Below the pieces are notes generated by a model that saw only the letters and a program-made list of their open reading frames with translations, did no database searches and was not told where the DNA came from. Positions 1 through 8,298 of a stretch of 64,000 nucleotides of DNA are shown here, in pieces. The stretch is from UBA6107 sp034430175 (GTDB lineage: Bacteria; Chloroflexota; Anaerolineae; Anaerolineales; Anaerolineaceae). The stretch is from assembly GCA_034430175.1 (NCBI GenBank), contig DAOUFI010000009.1, positions 65,725-129,724 of the forward strand, written 5' to 3'. The stretch's first letter is position 1. Each line of letters begins with the position of its first letter. The translations under genes and the position numbers were made by a program.

Positions 1-1673
1 GTATGGATCTGGAGATGCCTTTCATTGGCGCAATTAATGATAAAAGAATCGTTGAAGCCGTCGAAGAAGGTAAATTACCGATGGATGTGCTCGATACCGC
101 GGCTATTCGTGTGACTGAATTGATTCTGAAATCCCAAAAACGGAAGGCATTCAAGTACAACCCAGATGATCATCACGTCATCGCGCGCAAAGCTGCAGCG
201 AGATCTGGGGTTCTCCTTAAAAATGAGAAAGGCATTTTGCCCGGGAATATCAAGCAAAAAGCCGCTGTCATTGGTGCCTTTGCCAAATCGCCACGTTATC
301 AGGGTACCGGAAGCTCCAAGATCCAGCCCATCAGAGTGGATAATGCCTGCGATGAGCTAGAGAAGCTGGGCTTGAAATTCGAATATGCCGAAGGATACCA
401 CCTGGACAGCGACGCACCGGATGCGGTATTGCTTGAAGAAGCCTGCAGGGTAGCAGACGGGAAGGATATTGTTTACATCTTTGCTGGCTTGCCTGACAGT
501 TACGAGGCTGAATCCTTTGATCGGGATAGCATGTCCATGCCCGCGTCTCACAATCAGCTCATCGAAGCGATCTGTGAGGTCAACAAGCATGTGGTTGTGG
601 TGTTGCATGGCGGTGCTCCCATCGAAGTCCCCTGGGCAGACAAAGTACAAGGCATCTTGATGATGTACCTGGGCGGGGAGGCTTGTGGTGGCGCAGCAGC
701 GGACCTGTTGTTGGGCAAGGTCAACCCTGGTGGCAAACTGGCCGAGTCCTGGCCGTTCTTCCTTGCTGATAATCCATCTCATGATTTCTTCCCAGGGTAT
801 CCCAAATCGGTGGAATATCGCGAGGCATTATTTGTTGGTTATCGTTACTATGATAAAGCGAAAAAAGCAGTACGTTACCCCTTTGGTTATGGCCTGTCAT
901 ACACGAGTTTCGAATTTAAAAACCTAAAACTATCATCAAAGAAGATCAAAGATACCGATACCCTGACCGTTACCTGTCAGTTGAAGAATACAGGAAAAGT
1001 TGCCGGTAGCGAAGTGGTTCAACTTTATGTATCTTGTGTGAACTCGAAGATCATCCGCGCCGAACAGGAGCTGAAGGGTTTCGAGAAGATCCAGCTTGAC
1101 CCTGGTGAGAGCAAAGAGGTTACTTTCACACTTTCCAAACGCGATTTTGCTTATTACAACACTGCGAGCTCTATCTGGCACGTGGAGAGTGGCGAATATG
1201 AGATCCGCGTAGGCGCCTCGTCGCGTGATATACGATTGAGAGGTACCGTATCTGTGCAAAGCACTGTGGACGCGCCGTTGCCCGATCTGAGCGCCGAGTT
1301 GCCTTGCTATTATGATCTGACTAACGGCATTCGTGTTTCGGATGTGGAGTTTACTGGTCTAATCGGGCGTCCTCTTCCCGCACGAGATCGAATCAAGGGA
1401 GCACCGCACACCGTAAGTTCCACCTTTTCTGATATTCAAGACAAATGGCTGGGCAGGCAATTGCTCTCCATCATGCGTAAGAATATCACCAAGATGGGCG
1501 ATGACAACGCGGATATCAAATTAATGGCCGAAAAGATGATCATGGACATGCCGCTGCGAGCGTTATGTCTGATGGCTGCCGATAGCGGATTGACGTTGGA
1601 GAAGATCGAAGGGATCGTGGACTTGCTTAACGGACATTTGATCAAAGGAGTGGGTTCGTTCTTGAAAAAGTAG
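1..1673 (+). CDS. Beta-glucosidase, glycoside hydrolase family 3 (5' end outside window)
   Basis: The last 556 or more residues of a GH3 beta-D-glycosidase, which releases terminal sugars from beta-glycosides. The frame is open at base 1 and the visible part begins with GMDLEMP, a family motif that follows the nucleophile region, so the catalytic Asp and most of the TIM barrel lie upstream of the window. Visible are the second alpha/beta domain, with the acid/base region around the AESFDRDSMSMP stretch, and a fibronectin III-like domain at about residues 310-425 of the visible part. About 100 further residues form a helical tail seen in some bacterial GH3 enzymes. No signal peptide can be judged. 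The gene converges on the inositol operon and shares its terminator. A link to inositol glycosides is possible but unproven. Confidence 0.93.
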   Translation, partial: MDLEMPFIGAINDKRIVEAVEEGKLPMDVLDTAAIRVTELILKSQKRKAFKYNPDDHHVIARKAAARSGVLLKNEKGILPGNIKQKAAVIGAFAKSPRYQGTGSSKIQPIRVDNACDELEKLGLKFEYAEGYHLDSDAPDAVLLEEACRVADGKDIVYIFAGLPDSYEAESFDRDSMSMPASHNQLIEAICEVNKHVVVVLHGGAPIEVPWADKVQGILMMYLGGEACGGAAADLLLGKVNPGGKLAESWPFFLADNPSHDFFPGYPKSVEYREALFVGYRYYDKAKKAVRYPFGYGLSYTSFEFKNLKLSSKKIKDTDTLTVTCQLKNTGKVAGSEVVQLYVSCVNSKIIRAEQELKGFEKIQLDPGESKEVTFTLSKRDFAYYNTASSIWHVESGEYEIRVGASSRDIRLRGTVSVQSTVDAPLPDLSAELPCYYDLTNGIRVSDVEFTGLIGRPLPARDRIKGAPHTVSSTFSDIQDKWLGRQLLSIMRKNITKMGDDNADIKLMAEKMIMDMPLRALCLMAADSGLTLEKIEGIVDLLNGHLIKGVGSFLKK

Positions 1674-1683
1674 GCGTATATTC

Positions 1684-1723
1684 AAAAAAGGTCGCGATTC
1701 AAATCAGGATCGCGACCTTTTTT
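1684..1723. terminator. Bidirectional intrinsic terminator
   Basis: A 15-bp inverted repeat (aaaaaaggtcgcgat and its complement) encloses a 10-base loop and is flanked by A6 and T7 runs. It sits between the convergent GH3 gene and the 3' end of the minus-strand inositol operon, so it can end transcription from both sides. Confidence 0.92.
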
Positions 1724-1736
1724 AGTAAGAGAACAA

Positions 1737-2540
1737 CTACAGCCCTTTTAGAAACTCGATGCTTTTCCTGGCTGCTGTTGTTGCATCGGGCTTGGGAAGA
1801 AATTCACCTGAAACCCAACCCTGGTATCCCGTCTCGTTGAGTGTTCTCAATATCGTACGGAAATCCATATGCCCCGCGCCGGGGTACCAGCGGTTAGAAT
1901 CAGCCACGTGGAAGTGAAAGATTCGCTTGCCGCAAGCGCGGATGCTGTCATCGATGATAGTTTCTTCGATATTCATGTGGAATGTATCGAGCAGCAAACC
2001 AAAATTTGGCACGCCTACCTTATCGATCAGTTCCATGCCCTGCGTTACATTGTTAACCAGGGTGGTCTCGTAACGGTTGATCGGCTCCAGGGCTAATCTC
2101 ACACCTTCAGGCATCGCGGACTGGCTGCATTCCTGCAGCGCTTCGCACAGCCAGCGTTCAGCTTGCGCTTGATCCAATCCGGGTCTGACCAGCCCGCGGA
2201 TGAGCCCAATGATGATGACCGCGTTGAAACGGGCGGCTACTTGCACGTGGCTTTTAATACGTTCAATGGCCTTACGGCGAATCTCAGGGTCGGGATCGGT
2301 GAATGATAACCCTTCCTCTCCCCAGGCCTGACCGGTGCCGATGGCGGGAACGGAGAGATGATGCGAGCGGGTGACGCGTTCAAGCTCATCCAGGTTCACC
2401 AACTTCGGGTCGCGGATTGCGAGTTCAACGCCATCATAGCCCATCCGAGCGATCTGCTGCAGGTTGGTCTCAAGATCCCCTTTGAATGTGGCGGCCTGGA
2501 ATTGAGCGGCCTGAGTGGAAAGTACAACTGACAATTTCAT
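1737..2540 (-). CDS. iolO: Sugar epimerase of the AP-endonuclease-2 TIM-barrel family, probable 5-keto-L-gluconate epimerase
   Basis: A 267-residue TIM-barrel protein of the xylose-isomerase-like family, usual length. Likely metal ligands are visible: Glu in LALEP, Asp and His in LLDTFHMN, His in FHVADSNR and Glu in SGEFL. In Thermotoga maritima the related TM0416 (IolO) converts 5-keto-L-gluconate to D-tagaturonate as the last step of an inositol route. Here the gene closes an operon that also carries iolG, iolM and iolN, which is the main reason for the call. The family also includes tagatose/psicose 3-epimerases and hydroxypyruvate isomerases, so substrate identity rests on context. Confidence 0.75.
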   Translation of the reverse strand: MKLSVVLSTQAAQFQAATFKGDLETNLQQIARMGYDGVELAIRDPKLVNLDELERVTRSHHLSVPAIGTGQAWGEEGLSFTDPDPEIRRKAIERIKSHVQVAARFNAVIIIGLIRGLVRPGLDQAQAERWLCEALQECSQSAMPEGVRLALEPINRYETTLVNNVTQGMELIDKVGVPNFGLLLDTFHMNIEETIIDDSIRACGKRIFHFHVADSNRWYPGAGHMDFRTILRTLNETGYQGWVSGEFLPKPDATTAARKSIEFLKGL

Positions 2541-2596
2541 TGATTTTGATCCATTTTAACCAACAGCCGCAATTTCTGCGGCTGTCGGTATTGGTT

Positions 2597-3796
2597 TTAC
2601 TTGGCGACGTAGGTGATCTTGCACTCGGAGCGGTCTGTTTGCAGCTTGATGATGTTTTCGGGCAACTGTTCGAGGCTGACCTTTTTGGTACTCATCACTG
2701 TCATGTCCATGCCGCTGGCCATGCAATCGATAACGCGCGGGAAAGTTCCATTGCCGGAGTGACCCTGGGCACCAATGATGCTGGCGTGGCGGACTTGCAA
2801 TACTTCACCGGTAACAGGCATCTTGGCTTCAGCGCGGGCGGTGACGACAACCTTGCTGTTGAGAGTTCGGCCTTCCCAGATGACCTTCTCGATGCCGGGG
2901 TAAACCTGGGTGGGCAAGCCGGTGGCTTCCATGAACAGATCGGCGCCCATGCCATCGGTGAGTTCAAGCACGCGGCTGGCGAAATCTTCCTTGGAAGGAT
3001 CCACGTGGTAGTCAGCGCCGCATTTCAAAGCCATCTTGGCACGATTGGTTTGCGTCTCGGAAATGATAACCACGGAAGCACCGGCACGTTTGAGGATGGC
3101 GCAGGCAGCGATACCAACAGGGCCGGCACCCAGCACGACCACACGATCGCCAGGGCGGATACCACCGCCGCGTTCGATTACGGCGTTGTAGGCCACGCAG
3201 GTGGGTTCCACCAGGCTACCGGCGATGAAGATGTCCTGCTCTTTTTTGTATTGTTTGCGCAGAGGTTCAAGGCTCCACAGAGTGCGGGCGGGTAATTTGA
3301 TGTATTTGGTGTAGGCACCGTTGACGTTGAAGCCCACTTCATCCAGGTGCTCGCACTGGTTTGGATACCCATCGGCGCAGGGCTTGCATTGACCACACCA
3401 GAGCATCTCTTCAGAGGTGACCATTTCACCACCCTTGAAGGGTTTGTTGGTGCGTTTGTCGTAAGCATTCTTGCCAGCTTCAACGACAACTCCGGAAAAC
3501 TCGTGACCAAGGATACTGGGAAAACCGGTCAAACCGGGATAGAGGATATACCCATCCTGATCAGCTTGGGCCATGTGGACGTCAGAACCGCAGATACCGC
3601 AGGCTTTGACTTCCATTAACACTTCTTCAGGACCTGGAGTTGGGATGTCGTATTCACGGATCTCGAAGCGCGGGTTGCGCCAAACCAGGCTGCCCAAATA
3701 TGTCTGGCGACCCTCAATATCTTTAGCTCCGAGTTTGAAACCCGGTTTTGGATCCCAGTCTGCAACCAGGGTGACTCCTTGCATTTTACCTTTCAT
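2597..3796 (-). CDS. iolM: Zinc-dependent dehydrogenase, probable scyllo-inosose 3-dehydrogenase
   Basis: A 399-residue medium-chain dehydrogenase. It has the catalytic zinc site (Cys in CGICGSD, GHEF), the structural zinc Cys cluster CGQCKPCADGYPNQC and the Rossmann glycines VLGAGPVG. It carries a longer N-terminus than ordinary alcohol dehydrogenases (about 350 residues), as T. maritima IolM (TM0412) does. IolM oxidises the 2-keto-inositol made by IolG to a diketo compound. Neighbouring creatininase-like and IolG genes match the Thermotoga gene set. Start at 3796 has a good AGAGGAG site 8 bases upstream. Threonine or sorbitol dehydrogenase activity is the alternative. Confidence 0.78.
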   Translation of the reverse strand: MKGKMQGVTLVADWDPKPGFKLGAKDIEGRQTYLGSLVWRNPRFEIREYDIPTPGPEEVLMEVKACGICGSDVHMAQADQDGYILYPGLTGFPSILGHEFSGVVVEAGKNAYDKRTNKPFKGGEMVTSEEMLWCGQCKPCADGYPNQCEHLDEVGFNVNGAYTKYIKLPARTLWSLEPLRKQYKKEQDIFIAGSLVEPTCVAYNAVIERGGGIRPGDRVVVLGAGPVGIAACAILKRAGASVVIISETQTNRAKMALKCGADYHVDPSKEDFASRVLELTDGMGADLFMEATGLPTQVYPGIEKVIWEGRTLNSKVVVTARAEAKMPVTGEVLQVRHASIIGAQGHSGNGTFPRVIDCMASGMDMTVMSTKKVSLEQLPENIIKLQTDRSECKITYVAK

Positions 3797-3826
3797 AGTA
3801 ATACTCCTCTGTAGTGTGGTGAATGA

Positions 3827-4951
3827 TTAAACTTCAGTTCCCTGGCCGATACGAGGGATACCGTAGACGGTCTTCCAGCCTTCGCTGAGCGGTTCACGAA
3901 GGTAAGGTTCCATGTCTTTCGCCGAGCGCAGGGTGACCTCTTCCACAGGGGGAACGGTGCCAGCCGGGAAGCGCTCCAGAACGTCGTCAGCCCACAGGGT
4001 GAGGTATTTGAGAATGGCAGCCATTGGGCGTTTTGCTTTCTGGGCTGAGCCTGATTTTGCCTTACCCACAACACCTTCAGGGGTGGCCGCGATCTCGATA
4101 GCGAAGTGACCTTCACCCTCGGACCAGCGGCTGGGACGACCAAAGGGATCGACGGACTTATCAAAATGGCCATCAGGCAGGTAGTTCTTGCCCTCGGTAT
4201 CCACGGCGCGACTCATATCTACCATGTCGGGATGGAGTAACAGGCTGAGGGAGGTTTCGGATTCATCGGCGTGAACGAAGTTGGTACTCATCGTACCGCC
4301 GCGGTCATCGGAGCGGAAGAATTCACGAACGCCGCGGTGCCAGTCGATGACGCGGAAGATACCCGGAAGCTGGTAGCGTTTCTGAAATTCCTGGACAGCT
4401 GATTCAAGCATCCACAACTGACCATGGTTGTTAACGATCAACTGTTTACGGAAGCCATCGTTCCACAGACCGAGCATCACATCGATCATCATCTCGCGAA
4501 CCACGTGCTCACGGACGATAACGGTGCCGGGCATGCCCAGGTGGTGGAAGGGGTGACCACCGTAATTCAATGGGGGCAACGCCAGGTTAATGGGGTTACC
4601 GCGTTTGGCAGTGAATCGACGCACGCCTTCACAGATGGCGCTGACATAGAGTGTGTCTGCCGCGCTAGGCAGGTGGGCACCGTGTAGTTCGGTGCAGCCA
4701 ACCGGGATGAAGACGATATCGTTCTTCTTGCGGTTTTCCTCGACCTGCCAACGGGTTGTTGTTTGAATGTACGAACCGGGCTTGGCCCATTCAACAGGTG
4801 AGGGGATACCGTAATCAGCCAGGATGGCATCGATCTCAGCGTCGCTCGCCTCCCAAACCTCTTTCTTCAAACGTCCAACAGCGTTATCTTCGAAGAACAG
4901 GTCGGGTTGATTCGTAGGCAGATAGCCTTTTGGTACTTTCTGATCGGTCAT
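3827..4951 (-). CDS. iolN: Creatininase-family hydrolase, probable 3-dehydro-scyllo-inosose hydrolase
   Basis: A 374-residue member of the creatininase (PF02633) family, recognisable from FIPVGCTELHGAHLPSAAD (Glu and His metal ligands), the later NNHGQ motif and the acidic stretch around HADESETS. In T. maritima IolN (TM0413) opens the ring of the diketo-inositol made by IolM, giving 5-keto-L-gluconate. The gene lies directly between iolG and iolM, so the same ring-opening role is inferred. Length is greater than a typical creatininase (about 250 residues), with extensions at both ends. Start at 4951 has an AAGGAG site. Confidence 0.75.
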   Translation of the reverse strand: MTDQKVPKGYLPTNQPDLFFEDNAVGRLKKEVWEASDAEIDAILADYGIPSPVEWAKPGSYIQTTTRWQVEENRKKNDIVFIPVGCTELHGAHLPSAADTLYVSAICEGVRRFTAKRGNPINLALPPLNYGGHPFHHLGMPGTVIVREHVVREMMIDVMLGLWNDGFRKQLIVNNHGQLWMLESAVQEFQKRYQLPGIFRVIDWHRGVREFFRSDDRGGTMSTNFVHADESETSLSLLLHPDMVDMSRAVDTEGKNYLPDGHFDKSVDPFGRPSRWSEGEGHFAIEIAATPEGVVGKAKSGSAQKAKRPMAAILKYLTLWADDVLERFPAGTVPPVEEVTLRSAKDMEPYLREPLSEGWKTVYGIPRIGQGTEV

Positions 4952-4987
4952 TGTTTGCTCCTTCTAATTGGATGATGAATCGTTTTT

Positions 4988-6004
4988 TTAATTACCGGTG
5001 ATCTCAGTAAGTTTTACCGGGCGATTCTCGTGGAACGATTTCCAGGCTGCGAAACCTAGCGCTGAAGCCATATAGCCATCTTCACCGGTGGTCGGGGTGG
5101 TTTTGTTATCACGAACGCATTCAGCGAACTGCCGTACTTCTTCGATGTAACAGGGAGCGTAACGCTGCATGAAGAAGTAAGGAGGTGGGGGTGTCATGAA
5201 CCCTCCCGCAACACCTTTTGTGACAGTGGTTTCCTCTTCGTTGTCAGCGATGATTGTTCCGTTGGCACAAAAGACTTCCAAACGCTGATCGTAGCCATAG
5301 ATGGCATGGCGGCTGTTATTGATCACGCCGATGGCGCCGTTCTTAAACTTGAGGGTGACAATGTCATTGTCCAAGTCGCCAAATTCGGAGATCTCGGGTT
5401 TGACCAGAGCCGCGCCGATGGCGTAGATCTCATCCACATCGCCAAGTTGATAGCGGATCATGTCGAAATCGTGGATGACCAGGTCAAGGAAGATGCCGCC
5501 GGAGACGCGCAGAAAGTCCATACTGGGGAATTCTGGGTCGCGGTTGGTAATGTTGAGGATGCAGGGACGACCCATTTCATTAGAAGCGACAATATCATGG
5601 ACTTTACGATAGCTTTTATCGAAGCGGCGGTTGAAACCTACCTGTAATTTCACTCCGGCTTTCTTGACAACAGCCAGCATTTCTTTGATATCTTCGAGGT
5701 TGGGAGCCAGCGGTTTTTCACAGAAAATCTGTTTTCCAGCGAGCGCCGCGTCCTTGACGATCATGGCGTGGGTATCAGTGCTTGTGGCGATGAGGACGGC
5801 ATCGATGCTCTTATCGGCCAGTAGTTCGTGGTAATCCTTGACCACGCGTTCGACACCAAGTTCATCAGCGACAGCTTGAGCTACTTCGAGACGGATGTCG
5901 CAGATGGCAACCAGATTGATTTCGGGGATGGAGCGAACCACGTTCTTGACGTGCACGCTGCCCATGCGGCCGGTTCCAATAATTGCCAGGTTTACTTTTT
6001 TCAT
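4988..6004 (-). CDS. iolG: Inositol 2-dehydrogenase, Gfo/Idh/MocA family
   Basis: A 338-residue NAD(P)-dependent dehydrogenase. The N-terminal Rossmann domain begins IIGTGRMGSVHVKN and the dinucleotide domain carries the family EKP motif (FCEKPLAPN). The C-terminal beta-sheet domain has the catalytic-type Asp/His pair in DLVIHDFDMIRY. IolG oxidises myo-inositol to 2-keto-myo-inositol in the cytoplasm, the first step of inositol breakdown. The start is the ATG at 6004, seven bases after an AGAGG site; an in-frame TTG one codon upstream is less likely. Operon context with iolM, iolN and iolO supports inositol rather than another sugar. Confidence 0.82.
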   Translation of the reverse strand: MKKVNLAIIGTGRMGSVHVKNVVRSIPEINLVAICDIRLEVAQAVADELGVERVVKDYHELLADKSIDAVLIATSTDTHAMIVKDAALAGKQIFCEKPLAPNLEDIKEMLAVVKKAGVKLQVGFNRRFDKSYRKVHDIVASNEMGRPCILNITNRDPEFPSMDFLRVSGGIFLDLVIHDFDMIRYQLGDVDEIYAIGAALVKPEISEFGDLDNDIVTLKFKNGAIGVINNSRHAIYGYDQRLEVFCANGTIIADNEEETTVTKGVAGGFMTPPPPYFFMQRYAPCYIEEVRQFAECVRDNKTTPTTGEDGYMASALGFAAWKSFHENRPVKLTEITGN

Positions 6005-6042
6005 CAATAGACCTCTTTTCTCTTTGGTTGAGAATTTACAGG

Positions 6043-7089
6043 CTAGACTTTCATCACGATCTTCATGGCAGATTTTGGATGATGTTCCATTGTCTTGATA
6101 TCAAGGCCAAGCATGTCGAAAGCGGTTAAGCACTCATCCATGGGAATGATCTTAGTGAAGAATGGTTTCATGTTGAGACGGTTTTCTTCGAAAATGCGGA
6201 TGGAGGGGTTCATGGTGTTCTGGCCAAGATAGAGACCGAGAATCTTGGTTGCCCAGCGGGTAATTTCATTAGGGACGACGGTGGTGGTGATGGAGGAATC
6301 CATACCGAAGGGAAGCACCTTACCTCCGGGGGTGACGCATTTCAACGCGGTGGCAAGGTCATTGCCGGTGGCTTCGACGACGATATCCGCTTTGTAGCCG
6401 TGAGTGACTTCTTCGATCTTCTTGGCGACGTCAACTTCTTTGGGATTCCAGACTGTCAGACCGCATTCTTTGGCAACGTTAATGCGGAAGGGATCGATCT
6501 CAGTCACGACGACCTTGGCAGCGATGTTTTTGGCGAATTGTCCAAAAAGGTAGCCAATGGGGCCAAAACCGATGATCATGACATATTCATACGGCAGCAT
6601 CTGAAGTGTGTTCATGCCATTGACGACGGTAGCCAGGGTTTCAACCTGGGTACCGAGAACGTCATCGATGGAGTCGGGTAAAATGTAGCATTGTTTCTCA
6701 GGGACCAGACAGTATTCGGCGTAACCGCCATTACGCATCACACCCAATGCGCTGGTCTTGATATCCACACATTGGCTGGTGAGTCCGCGGCGGCAGTATT
6801 CACATTGCCCACAGCGGATGTTGTTATCAATGGCAACACGATCGCCAACCTTGAGGTGGGTGACGTGAGTGCCGATCTCAAGGACCTCACCGCAGAACTC
6901 ATGTCCGATGACCGTATTTGGGCGGAAGTGGTGTTTTCCCTCAACGATCTTGACATCAGAACCGCAGATGCCGACATAATGCACCTTGAGAAGTACATCG
7001 TCGGGGTCTTTGACGTGTGGGATGGGAATGTTTTCCATCTCGAGCCGACCAGCTTCCTTGATCAACCATGCTTTCATTGTCTCGCTCAT
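6043..7089 (-). CDS. Zinc-dependent polyol/alcohol dehydrogenase (MDR superfamily)
   Basis: A 348-residue medium-chain dehydrogenase similar to sorbitol, threonine and galactitol-phosphate dehydrogenases. Catalytic zinc ligands are in GICGSD and GHEFCGE, structural zinc in CGQCEYCRRGLTSQC, and the NAD fold in GFGPIG. It is the first gene after the internal operator at 7117-7130, so it heads the iolG-N-M-O part of the operon. Its exact substrate is unknown; another cyclitol or a keto-uronate intermediate is likely from context. Start at 7089 is chosen because an AAAAGGAGAAG site precedes it; an upstream in-frame ATG at 7131 would place the operator inside the coding region. Confidence 0.8.
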   Translation of the reverse strand: MSETMKAWLIKEAGRLEMENIPIPHVKDPDDVLLKVHYVGICGSDVKIVEGKHHFRPNTVIGHEFCGEVLEIGTHVTHLKVGDRVAIDNNIRCGQCEYCRRGLTSQCVDIKTSALGVMRNGGYAEYCLVPEKQCYILPDSIDDVLGTQVETLATVVNGMNTLQMLPYEYVMIIGFGPIGYLFGQFAKNIAAKVVVTEIDPFRINVAKECGLTVWNPKEVDVAKKIEEVTHGYKADIVVEATGNDLATALKCVTPGGKVLPFGMDSSITTTVVPNEITRWATKILGLYLGQNTMNPSIRIFEENRLNMKPFFTKIIPMDECLTAFDMLGLDIKTMEHHPKSAMKIVMKV

Positions 7090-7116
7090 TTTCTTCTCCT
7101 TTTGTAATAATGGCTT

Positions 7117-7130
7117 TGCACACGTGTGCA
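7117..7130. promoter_or_regulatory. LacI-family operator, perfect 14-bp palindrome
   Basis: TGCACACGTGTGCA is perfectly symmetric with a central CG, the form bound by LacI-family repressors. It lies 28 bases upstream of the start of the zinc dehydrogenase at 7089. It differs at one position from the site at 14370-14383 in front of the lacI-type gene. It probably controls an internal promoter of the inositol operon. Confidence 0.75.
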
Positions 7131-7150
7131 TCGATGATTAAAAAATTTAC

Positions 7151-7164
7151 AGGTGTTGACACCT
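7151..7164. promoter_or_regulatory. Second small palindrome in the internal promoter region
   Basis: AGGTGT-TG-ACACCT has 6-bp perfect arms and lies 20 bp from the LacI-type operator, between the kinase stop codon and the dehydrogenase start. It could be an operator for another regulator. The two-base loop makes it a poor terminator. Confidence 0.4.
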
Positions 7165-7179
7165 ATAATTTCAGTGTTG

Positions 7180-8268
7180 CTAGCGTTGAATACGGGCTGA
7201 ACAACCCGCCGCGAAACTGCGTACCTGCGCGAGAGTTGTCATCGTTGTGTCGCCTGGGAAAGTAGTCAGCAACGCTCCATGCGCCCAACCGAGGTTGACA
7301 GCCGTTTGCGGATCTTCACCATTAAGCAAGCCGTAGAACAGCCCTGAAGCAAACCCGTCACCGCCGCCGACGCGGTCATACACGTCCAATTCACAGGTCG
7401 GGGAGGAGTATGTTTTGCCGTTGATCCAGGCGACCGCGCCCCAACTATGACGGTTTGTGGAATGGACTTCGCGCAGAGTGGTGGCTACTACCTTGATTTG
7501 CGGAAACGCCTCCTTGACGTTGTCGATCATGCCAAAAAACACACTGGGGTCGAGTTTAGACTTGGCAGCCACTTCAGGGCCGGCGATACCGAGTCCAAGC
7601 TGGAGGTCTTCTTCATTACCCACTAACACATCCACATTCGCAACGATGCGTTTCAATATGGACTGCGCCCTTTGCTCGCCACCCCAGAGGCTCCAGAGCT
7701 TGGCGCGGTAATTCAAGTCGAACGAGATGACGGCGCCGGCTGCTTTGGCAGCCTTCATACCGTCGATGATCAATTCACCGGTGAATTCGGAAAGAGAGGC
7801 AAAGATACCGCCGCTATGGAACCATCGCAGCCCACCTGAGAAGATTTCTTTCCAGTCGAAATCACCGGGTTTCATCTGAGCGGCGGCTTCATTGGAGCGG
7901 TTGTAGAACACCACCGGGGCGCGTACACCAAAACCCCGGTCGCTGTAAACCGTAGCCATGTTGGGGCCAGTAACACCGTTATGTTTGAAATGTTTGTAAT
8001 ACGGTTTCACGCCCATGGCGCGCACGCGCTCCGCGATCAGATCACCGATGGGATAATCGACCATGGCAGAGACGATACCGGTACGTAAGCCAAAACAGTT
8101 AGCTAGGTTAGCTGCGCAGTTAAATTCACCACCGCTGACGTGAATCTGACACTCCGTTGCCTTAGGGAAAGGGATGATCCCTGGGTCAAGGCGGTGTACC
8201 AGTGCGCCGAGTGAGATGAAATCCATTGTACTGCTCTCTGTAGGCTTGATCTTCAACTCATTTGTCAT
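7180..8268 (-). CDS. PfkB-family sugar acid kinase (KDG kinase-like; possibly gluconate kinase)
   Basis: A 362-residue ribokinase-fold kinase. It has the sugar-binding GGEFNCAANLA region, the FDLNYRAKLW motif typical of 2-keto-3-deoxygluconate kinases, and the catalytic loop DRVGGGDGFASG. KDG kinase would suit a mannonate dehydratase route, but no dehydratase or KDPG aldolase is present here. Instead gnd and a LarA-type epimerase flank the gene, so phosphorylation of D-gluconate to 6-phosphogluconate is an attractive alternative. The start at 8268 follows an AAGGAGC site; an in-frame ATG at 8286 overlaps that site and is rejected. Confidence 0.75.
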   Translation of the reverse strand: MTNELKIKPTESSTMDFISLGALVHRLDPGIIPFPKATECQIHVSGGEFNCAANLANCFGLRTGIVSAMVDYPIGDLIAERVRAMGVKPYYKHFKHNGVTGPNMATVYSDRGFGVRAPVVFYNRSNEAAAQMKPGDFDWKEIFSGGLRWFHSGGIFASLSEFTGELIIDGMKAAKAAGAVISFDLNYRAKLWSLWGGEQRAQSILKRIVANVDVLVGNEEDLQLGLGIAGPEVAAKSKLDPSVFFGMIDNVKEAFPQIKVVATTLREVHSTNRHSWGAVAWINGKTYSSPTCELDVYDRVGGGDGFASGLFYGLLNGEDPQTAVNLGWAHGALLTTFPGDTTMTTLAQVRSFAAGCSARIQR

Positions 8269-8298
8269 TATTTGCTCCTTAACCATCCAATGGACGGA

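Noticed and set aside
2486..3295. Long plus-strand open frame (269 codons) opposite the zinc dehydrogenase
   Set aside because: It lies antisense to a clear dehydrogenase gene with conserved zinc motifs, has no ribosome site and no recognisable protein features.
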